Positions 57,650 through 64,000 of a stretch of 64,000 nt of DNA are shown in pieces. Origin of the DNA: Clostridiales bacterium. Its GTDB lineage: Bacteria > Bacillota > Clostridia > Oscillospirales > Oscillospiraceae. Where the stretch lies: positions 62,001-126,000 of the forward strand of contig QAMJ01000011.1 in the NCBI GenBank assembly GCA_003150355.1. The letters run 5' to 3'. Each line of letters starts with the position of its first letter. The first letter of the stretch is position 1. Position numbers and translations under genes: made by a program. The notes beneath the pieces are model-generated. The model was not told the origin of the DNA. It ran no database searches and saw nothing but the letters and a program-made list of their open reading frames with translations.

Positions 57650-58704
57650 CTGTTCTTTACATCGCACTGGCAATACTTCTTTTCGGCGTGCTCGTCGGCG
57701 TACATGAGCTCGGGCATTTCGCCGCGGCGAAGGCCTGCGGCGTCAGGGTCGAGGAGTTCGCGCTCGGCATGGGTCCGGCCATCCTGCAGAAGCAGAAGGG
57801 CGAGACGGTCTATTCCCTGCGCTGCATCCCATTCGGCGGCTTCTGCGCCATGGCCGGGGAAGATGAGGAGTCCGACGATCCGCGCGCGTTCATGAATCAG
57901 GCGGCGTGGAAGCGCATCATCATCCTCGTCGCGGGCGCGGCAATGAACTTTCTGCTCGGCCTGCTGATAGTCATCATCCTCTATTCCAATGCCTACGCTT
58001 TCCGCTCCGCGGAGATCACCGGCTTCATGGACGGCTGCCCCTATGAGAGCAGCGAGGGGCTCCATGTCGGCGACAGGTTCTATAAGATAGACGGCCATAG
58101 GATCTATCAGTATTATGACGTCAGCGACTTTCTCAGTCAGGGTGACGGCACCTATGACCTCATCGTCCTGCGCGACGGGAAAAAGGTGAAGCTCAACGAT
58201 TTTGCGCTCACACCGCTGGATTACCCCGGCCAGACACAGAAGATGTACGGCTTCTACTTCGGCTATGACGAGGCCACCCTCGGCGTAAAGCTTGAGAACT
58301 CATGGAACACGACGATGGAGTTCGGCCGCTGGGTCTGGCTCGGTCTAAAGGAGCTCGTGCGCGGTGACGTCGGCATGAAGGATATGGCAGGTCCCGTCGG
58401 CATTGTCGATATGATGGCCGAGACGGGTGAGCAGGCGGAGTCTACCGCCGACGCGCTCTACAGCATTTTCTATTTCACGGCCTTCATCGCGGTGAACCTC
58501 GCGATAATGAATATGCTGCCGATCCCGGCGCTCGATGGCGGCAGAGTGTTCCTGCTGATCGTGACATGGATCATCGAGACGATAAGCAAAAAGAATCTCG
58601 ACCCGAAGTATGAGGGCTATATCCATGCCGCGGGCATGGTGCTCCTGCTGGGGCTGATGGCAGTCATAATGTTCAACGATATAATCAGGATAGTGACGAG
58701 ATAA
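57646..58704 (+). CDS. rseP: Site-2 intramembrane zinc metalloprotease RseP
   Basis: A 352-residue membrane protease. Zinc motif HELGH (His20, His24) near the N-terminus, one PDZ-like domain in the middle (SSEGLHVGDRFYKIDGHRI), and the third zinc ligand motif NMLPIPALDGGRVFLL near the C-terminus. It would cut membrane-anchored regulators, possibly the anti-sigma-like protein at 43019, though that is speculative. The dxr-rseP-ispG order is typical of Clostridia. Confidence 0.95.
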   Translation: MTVLYIALAILLFGVLVGVHELGHFAAAKACGVRVEEFALGMGPAILQKQKGETVYSLRCIPFGGFCAMAGEDEESDDPRAFMNQAAWKRIIILVAGAAMNFLLGLLIVIILYSNAYAFRSAEITGFMDGCPYESSEGLHVGDRFYKIDGHRIYQYYDVSDFLSQGDGTYDLIVLRDGKKVKLNDFALTPLDYPGQTQKMYGFYFGYDEATLGVKLENSWNTTMEFGRWVWLGLKELVRGDVGMKDMAGPVGIVDMMAETGEQAESTADALYSIFYFTAFIAVNLAIMNMLPIPALDGGRVFLLIVTWIIETISKKNLDPKYEGYIHAAGMVLLLGLMAVIMFNDIIRIVTR

Positions 58705-59774
58705 TGAATAAAAGAGACACAGTAAAGAAAATTAAGGCCGGGAGCGTCGAGATAGGCGGCGGCGCGCCCGTCTCCGTGCAGACCATGTGCAACACCAAGA
58801 CCTGGGATGTTGACGCGACGGTCGCGCAGATAAAGGCCATGCAGACCGCGGGCGCGGACATCGTGCGCATCGCGCTGCCGGATATGGAGTCGGCCAAGGC
58901 CGTCTCCGCGATAAAGGAGCAGGTGAGCGTCCCGCTCGTCGCGGATATCCATTTTGATTACCGCCTCGCCCTCGAAGCCGCCGAGCGCGGCATCGATAAG
59001 ATCCGCATCAACCCCGGCAACATCGGCGCGCCCGAGAACGTCAAGGCAGTCGCCGAGGCCTGCCGCCGGCACAACATCCCTATCCGCATCGGCGTAAACG
59101 CGGGCAGCCTCGAAAAGGGTCTGCTCGAAAAGTACGGCCACCCCTGCCCGGAAGCTCTCGTCGAGAGCGCGAGGGGTCACGCGGAGCTGCTTGAGCGCTA
59201 TGACTTTGACGATATCTGCATTTCGATGAAGTCCTCTTCCGTGCCGCTCACCGTCGCGGCTTACCGCCTCGCCGCCGAGACCTTCAAATACCCCCTGCAC
59301 CTCGGCGTCACCGAGACCGGCACCGAGTGGAACGGCACTATTCAGTCCGCTGTCGGCATCGGCACGCTTCTGTGCGAGGGCATCGGCAACACCATCCGCG
59401 TCTCCCTGACGGCTGACCCCGTAAAGGAGGTCAGCGCCGGCATTGCCATCGTCAAGGCCGCGGGGCTGCGTCCGGGCGGCGTGCGCTTCGTCTCCTGCCC
59501 GACCTGCGGCAGAACGGAGATCGACCTCATCTCTCTTGCCACCGAGGTTGAAAAGCGCGTCGGCAAGCTCGACCGGGACATCACCGTCGCCGTCATGGGC
59601 TGCGTCGTGAACGGCCCGGGCGAAGCGCGCGAAGCCGATTACGGCATCGCCGGCGGCAAGGGCAAGGGGCTTCTGTTCAAGAAAGGTCAGGTTCTCGGTA
59701 CATATCCGTATGAGGAGCTGTGCGACCGGCTGCTCGACCTCATCAACAGCGACGGAACGGACGGTAAGGTATGA
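58704..59774 (+). CDS. ispG: 4-hydroxy-3-methylbut-2-en-1-yl diphosphate synthase
   Basis: A 356-residue iron-sulfur enzyme of the MEP route. VSVQTMCNTKT, ADIVRIALPDMESA, and the cluster-binding CPTCGRTEIDLI and VMGCVVNGPGEA are clear. The ATG shares a base with the rseP stop, and the stop overlaps polC by four bases. Confidence 0.97.
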   Translation: MNKRDTVKKIKAGSVEIGGGAPVSVQTMCNTKTWDVDATVAQIKAMQTAGADIVRIALPDMESAKAVSAIKEQVSVPLVADIHFDYRLALEAAERGIDKIRINPGNIGAPENVKAVAEACRRHNIPIRIGVNAGSLEKGLLEKYGHPCPEALVESARGHAELLERYDFDDICISMKSSSVPLTVAAYRLAAETFKYPLHLGVTETGTEWNGTIQSAVGIGTLLCEGIGNTIRVSLTADPVKEVSAGIAIVKAAGLRPGGVRFVSCPTCGRTEIDLISLATEVEKRVGKLDRDITVAVMGCVVNGPGEAREADYGIAGGKGKGLLFKKGQVLGTYPYEELCDRLLDLINSDGTDGKV

Positions 59775-62700
59775 GCGAGCATACCCCGTTTCTGACGATT
59801 TTCCCCGGCTGTGCGAGCCTTGCGGGCTCCGCGGGCGGGCTCGATAAAGCATACGTGACCGAGGTGCAGGTGGACTCAGGTGAAATGACCCTGAGCATCT
59901 GCGCCTGGTTTGCGTCCATGCCCTCCCCTGTGGACATCGCCACTATAAGCAGCCGCATCCGTGATGACTACGGCCTGAGCGCTGTCGGCATCGTGCCGGA
60001 CTATCCGCGCACGGTGCGCGCATCTACCCCCGCCGTCACCGCGACGGCTCCGCAGAGCGGCGCGAAGCCCACGGGCGATGTGCTCATGGGCAGGGCAATA
60101 AAGCAGCGCCCCGTCCCGATGAACACGCTCACGCTCGAATCCGGCAAGGTCACCGTCGAGGGCGACGTTGTGGACGTCACGAGCCGCACCCTCGCAAAGC
60201 GCGGCAGCGCCGTGCTCTGCTTCGATATCACCGACCGCACGAATTCCGTGCGCGTCTCACGCTTTCTCCGCTCCGAGGACGACCAGAGCATTATCGACAA
60301 GGTCAAAAAAGGCGACCATGTCGTCGTTCAGGGCGAGATAATCTATTCCAAATATGATGACGATATGGTGCTCGACCCGCGCAACATCATGAAGGGCAAG
60401 CGCTATATCCGCCCCGACAATGCCGAGGAGAAGCGTGTCGAGCTGCATATGCACACGCGCTTTTCTACCCTCGACGCGCTCACCGATCCTGATGCGATCG
60501 TCGCGCGCGCGGCCTATTGGGGCATGCCCGCCATCGCCGTCACCGACCACGGCGTCGCGCAGGCTTTCCCGGATATGTGGAAAGCCGGCAAGAAGCACGG
60601 CGTCAAGATCATCTACGGCGAGGAGTGCTACTTCGTAAACGACATGGACGGCAACAGCGCCGTCATCGGCAAGAGCAAGCTCCCGCTCGATACGGAGTTT
60701 GTCGCCTTCGATATAGAGACGACCGGCCTCAACGCGATGAACGACCGCATGACCGAGATTGGCGCGATCATCTTCTCCGGCTCGGAGATAAAGCAGGTGT
60801 TCAACACCTTCGTCGACCCCGAGCGCCACATCCCGCCGGACATCACCCAGCTCACCGGCATCCGCGACAGCGACGTTGCGGGCGCGCCCAAGGAAAAAGA
60901 AGCCATGCAGATGTTCATCGACTTCATCGGCGACCGTCCCATCATCGCGCACAACGCGCATTTTGACGTCGGCTTTATGACCGCTGCGGCGAACCGGCAG
61001 GGGCTGAAGTTCTCTCCGGTGTTCCTCGATACGCTCGCGCTGTCTCAGGCGCTGCTGCCTGAGCTCAAGCGCTTCAAGCTCGATATCGTCTCCAACCACC
61101 TCGGCCTGCCGCAGTTTAACCACCACCGCGCCTCGGACGACGCTATGGTCGTCGCGCGCATGATGGGGAAGTTCCTCCCGATGCTCCATCAGCAGGGCGC
61201 AAAGACCGTCGACGATATAGAGACCATCTACCATAAGCTCAAGCGCACTGACGTCGCCAAGAGCTATCACATGATCCTGCTGGTGAAAAACCGTACCGGG
61301 CTCAAGAATCTCTATGAGATGATCTCCCAGTCCTATCTCAAGTACTTCCACCGCAACCCGACCATACCTAAGAGTCTGCTGATCCAGCACCGCGAGGGTA
61401 TCCTCGTCGGCTCCGCCTGCGGCATGGGCGAGCTCTACGGCGCAGTCATGAAAGGCGCGAGCAAGAAGGAGCTTAAGAAGATAGCTTCATTCTATGACTA
61501 TCTTGAAATTCAGCCCATCTGCAATAACGGCTTCCTCGTCGATAACGGCACCGTCAGCGATGTCAAGGTCCTGCAGGACTATAACCGCACTATCCTTGAG
61601 CTTGGCCGCGAGCTCGGCAAGCCCGTCATCGCCGCGTCCGACGTCCACTTCCTCGACCCCGAGGACGAGCAGTACCGCAGGATCCTCCAGTCGGCCAAGA
61701 AATTTTCCGACGCCGACCGCAGCTGCCCCATATACTTCCGCACGACGAATGAAATGCTTGCGGAGTTTGCCTACCTCGGCGAGGAGACGGCAAAGGAAGT
61801 CGTCATCACGAACACCCGCGCCATCGCAGATCAGGTCGAGCCGATAGAGCTGCTGCCGAAGGATCTGTTCCCGCCGAAGATAGAGCACTCGGCCGAGGAC
61901 CTGAAGAATCTCGTCTATACCAAGATGCACCGCATCTACGGCGAGAACCCGCCGAAGATAGTGCAGGAGCGCGTCGATGTTGAGCTCAACACGATCCTTG
62001 ACCACAGCTATGACGTTATATACATGTCCGCTCAGAAGCTCGTGCAGAACTCGCTCGAAAACGGCTATCTGGTCGGCAGCCGAGGCAGCGTCGGCTCCTC
62101 GATCGTCGCTTATATGTCCGGCATCACGGAGGTCAACTCCCTGCCGCCGCACTATGTCTGCCCCAAGTGCTGCCACAGCGAGTTCATTACCGACGGCAGC
62201 TACGGCTGCGGCGCTGATATGCCCGAGAAGGACTGTCCCGAGTGCGGCACACGCATGCGGCGCGACGGCTTCGATATCCCGTTCGAGACTTTCCTTGGCT
62301 TCCCCGGCAACGAGAAGACGCCCGATATAGACCTTAACTTCTCCGGTGAATACCAGGCCAAGGCGCATAAGTACACCGAAGTTCTCTTCGGCTCGGATCA
62401 CGTTTTCCGCGCCGGGACGATCGGCACCCTCGCCGAGAAGACCGCCTACGGCTATGTCAAGAAATACCTTGAGGAGCACGGTATGCAGGCCACCAAGGCC
62501 GAGGAGAACCGTCTCGCTCAGGGGCTTGTCGGCATCAAGCGCACGACCGGCCAGCACCCCGGCGGCCTTGTCGTCATCCCGCAGGATATGGACGTGACGG
62601 ACTTCTGCCCCGTGCAGCACCCGGCGGACGACCCGAACAGCGATATAATCACCACGCATTTTGAATATCACTGCATGGAGGCAAACCTCCTCAAGCTCGA

Positions 62701-63793
62701 TGAGCTCGGCCACGATGACCCGACCATGATCCGCATGATGGAGGACATGTCCGAGCAGCTCGGCGAGCGCGTCGATGCGCAGCAGATATCCCTCTCCGAC
62801 CCGGATACGATGTCGATCTTCACCTCCCCCGCCGTCCTCGGCCTGCCGGACGACGATCCGATCATCGGCAAGACCGGCTCCATCGGCATCCCGGAATTCG
62901 GCACGCCTTTCACCCGCCAGATGCTTGTCGACACCCAGCCCAAGCAGTTCGATACGCTCATCAGGCTTTCCGGCTTCTCGCACGGCACCGACGTGTGGGC
63001 GGGCAACATCCATGACCTCATCGTAAACGGCATCGCAAACGTCAACGAGACCGTCGGCTGCCGTGACGATATCATGCTCTACCTTATCTCCGTCGGCATC
63101 GAGCCGTCCCTCGCATTCAAGACGATGGAGGCCGTGCGTAAAGGCAAGGTCAAAAAGAGCGGGGAGTTTCCCGGCGACGCCGAACAGCAGATGCGCGACA
63201 GGGGCGTGCCCGATTGGTACATCGAGTCCTGCCGCAAGATCGCCTACCTCTTCCCGAAGGCTCACGCCGTGGCTTATGTCATGATGGCTTTCCGCATCGC
63301 GTGGTTCAAGGTCCACCTGCCGCTCGCGTTCTACAGCGCGTATTTCTACCGCCGCAGCCAGAAAGGCGGCTTCGACGCCGGGATGATGACCGGCGGCGCG
63401 GACGCCGTGCGCCGCAAGATAAACGAGATGCGCCGCCGCCCGAACCTCACCGCGAACGAGGAGGATCTGCTCGTCACGCTGGACGCAGTCTATGAGTTCA
63501 ATATGCGCGGCTTTGAGTTTGCGCCCATCGACCTCTATAAGTCCGATGCGACGAAGTTCCTCATCACCGAGGACGGCAAGCTCCGCCCGCCGTTCGTGTC
63601 GATCTCCGGCCTCGGCGAGACCGCCGCGCTCGACCTTGCCCGCTGCAAGGAGCGCGAGGCGCGCTTCATCTCCATTGAGGAGCTTGGCCGCGCCTGCCCC
63701 AAGGTCAGCCAGAGCCATCTTGAACAGCTCAAGGCGCTCGGCGCTCTCGGCGATATGCCCGAGACCAGCCAGATAAATCTTTTCGATTTCTGA
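59771..63793 (+). CDS. polC: DNA polymerase III subunit alpha, PolC type
   Basis: A 1340-residue replicase, somewhat shorter than the roughly 1440 of Bacillus, mainly at the N-terminus. Order: short N-terminal domain, OB fold (VEGDVVDVTSRTLAKRGSAV), first PHP half (VELHMHTRFSTLDAL), the inserted DEDD 3'-5' exonuclease (FVAFDIETTGLNAMNDRMTE, about residue 310), second PHP half, zinc finger (CPKCCHSEF...CPECG, about 795-830), palm with PDIDLNFSGEYQ (about 851), and the C-terminal region. It is the last gene of the operon. Confidence 0.97.
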   Translation: MSEHTPFLTIFPGCASLAGSAGGLDKAYVTEVQVDSGEMTLSICAWFASMPSPVDIATISSRIRDDYGLSAVGIVPDYPRTVRASTPAVTATAPQSGAKPTGDVLMGRAIKQRPVPMNTLTLESGKVTVEGDVVDVTSRTLAKRGSAVLCFDITDRTNSVRVSRFLRSEDDQSIIDKVKKGDHVVVQGEIIYSKYDDDMVLDPRNIMKGKRYIRPDNAEEKRVELHMHTRFSTLDALTDPDAIVARAAYWGMPAIAVTDHGVAQAFPDMWKAGKKHGVKIIYGEECYFVNDMDGNSAVIGKSKLPLDTEFVAFDIETTGLNAMNDRMTEIGAIIFSGSEIKQVFNTFVDPERHIPPDITQLTGIRDSDVAGAPKEKEAMQMFIDFIGDRPIIAHNAHFDVGFMTAAANRQGLKFSPVFLDTLALSQALLPELKRFKLDIVSNHLGLPQFNHHRASDDAMVVARMMGKFLPMLHQQGAKTVDDIETIYHKLKRTDVAKSYHMILLVKNRTGLKNLYEMISQSYLKYFHRNPTIPKSLLIQHREGILVGSACGMGELYGAVMKGASKKELKKIASFYDYLEIQPICNNGFLVDNGTVSDVKVLQDYNRTILELGRELGKPVIAASDVHFLDPEDEQYRRILQSAKKFSDADRSCPIYFRTTNEMLAEFAYLGEETAKEVVITNTRAIADQVEPIELLPKDLFPPKIEHSAEDLKNLVYTKMHRIYGENPPKIVQERVDVELNTILDHSYDVIYMSAQKLVQNSLENGYLVGSRGSVGSSIVAYMSGITEVNSLPPHYVCPKCCHSEFITDGSYGCGADMPEKDCPECGTRMRRDGFDIPFETFLGFPGNEKTPDIDLNFSGEYQAKAHKYTEVLFGSDHVFRAGTIGTLAEKTAYGYVKKYLEEHGMQATKAEENRLAQGLVGIKRTTGQHPGGLVVIPQDMDVTDFCPVQHPADDPNSDIITTHFEYHCMEANLLKLDELGHDDPTMIRMMEDMSEQLGERVDAQQISLSDPDTMSIFTSPAVLGLPDDDPIIGKTGSIGIPEFGTPFTRQMLVDTQPKQFDTLIRLSGFSHGTDVWAGNIHDLIVNGIANVNETVGCRDDIMLYLISVGIEPSLAFKTMEAVRKGKVKKSGEFPGDAEQQMRDRGVPDWYIESCRKIAYLFPKAHAVAYVMMAFRIAWFKVHLPLAFYSAYFYRRSQKGGFDAGMMTGGADAVRRKINEMRRRPNLTANEEDLLVTLDAVYEFNMRGFEFAPIDLYKSDATKFLITEDGKLRPPFVSISGLGETAALDLARCKEREARFISIEELGRACPKVSQSHLEQLKALGALGDMPETSQINLFDF

Positions 63794-64000
63794 TTCATCC
63801 GCGCAGAACATACGTTAACATCGTTGGGAGCAGTCACCCCATCCGGGCAGCTGCCCCCAACATTTATTTTATGTTCATGCGTTTTATGTGTCCGGCAAGC
63901 TTGCTTGAAAATTTTGAATCTTTCAACAATCGTTGATTTTAGCGGCAATAACTGGCGCGAAAAGTTTGTTAATTTTGTATAAAACTGAACAAATTCTCTG
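63794..64000. terminator. Terminator after polC and AT-rich end of the window
   Basis: GTTGGG-GCAG and CTGC-CCCAAC (63823-63861) form a stem with one mismatch and a 17-base loop, followed by ATTTATTTT. After that the sequence is AT-rich (TTGTTAATTTTGTATAAAAC) and probably holds the next promoter; I see no gene. Confidence 0.55.

Noticed and set aside
61487..63811. A 774-codon reverse-strand open frame
   Set aside because: It is the shadow of polC, which has all expected domains on the other strand.

Overview
The window looks like the chromosome of a GC-rich, endospore-forming member of the Clostridia, most likely of the Oscillospiraceae/Ruminococcaceae type. That is an inference from three things: the sporulation genes spoIIID, sigE (with its pro-sequence) and spoIIGA; a Gram-positive PolC with its built-in exonuclease; and class III fructose bisphosphatase, membrane pyrophosphatase, BMP-type nucleoside uptake and the MEP isoprenoid route. 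No rRNA, tRNA or CRISPR array was seen.

Layout. 1-5.8 kb: end of a BtpA-like gene, a MATE exporter, then a reverse-strand metal or metal-chelate uptake operon (binding lipoprotein, FecCD permease, ATPase, SAM methyltransferase, FmdE protein). 6.1-7.6 kb: an alpha-oxoamine synthase resembling serine palmitoyltransferase, then spoIIID. 7.7-13.6 kb: a family 4 glycosyltransferase, fbp, and a divergent potassium-dependent-type pyrophosphatase, with a LacI-type palindrome between the last two. 13.7-16.1 kb: a small phage-derived lysis cassette (holin, XhlA-like protein, broken endolysin, tiny cysteine proteins) divergent from an XRE regulator/ImmA pair. 16.2-18.5 kb: thrC-thrB. 18.6-24.7 kb: small membrane and zinc-ribbon proteins, an XRE regulator and a two-component system. 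24.7-33.2 kb: a nucleoside salvage block (tdk, udk, deoD, BMP-family ABC importer, psuG).

33.6-42.3 kb is the most interesting operon-like run: two closely related GT2 glycosyltransferases around a flippase, two tandem ATP-grasp ligases, a BCCT (betaine/choline/carnitine-type) transporter and a sugar aminotransferase. I infer a surface glycan or glycoconjugate whose amino sugar is acylated by ATP-grasp enzymes, perhaps with a compound brought in by the BCCT carrier. 42.5-43.8 kb holds an ECF sigma factor with a membrane-anchored partner.

43.97-48.50 kb is an eroded genomic island bounded by a 22-bp direct repeat. It entered the 5' end of a low-molecular-weight protein tyrosine phosphatase gene. 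Its right end carries a replacement ribosome site and start codon for that gene, while the original start is stranded on the left. Inside are arm-type repeats at both ends, pieces of an IS200/IS605 TnpA, a Fic protein and a KDPG aldolase, and an intact IclR regulator, cupin and short-chain dehydrogenase tied together by a GTTC-N8-GAAC operator. No integrase remains. The restored phosphatase is itself fused to a barstar domain.

49.2-52.7 kb: a DivIVA-like protein, two small XRE proteins, sigE and spoIIGA, the last two separated by a MITE-like inverted repeat of about 160 bp. 52.7-63.8 kb: a long housekeeping operon (EamA transporter, pyrH, frr, uppS, AlkD-like, dxr, rseP, ispG, polC) for translation recycling, undecaprenyl and isoprenoid supply and replication.
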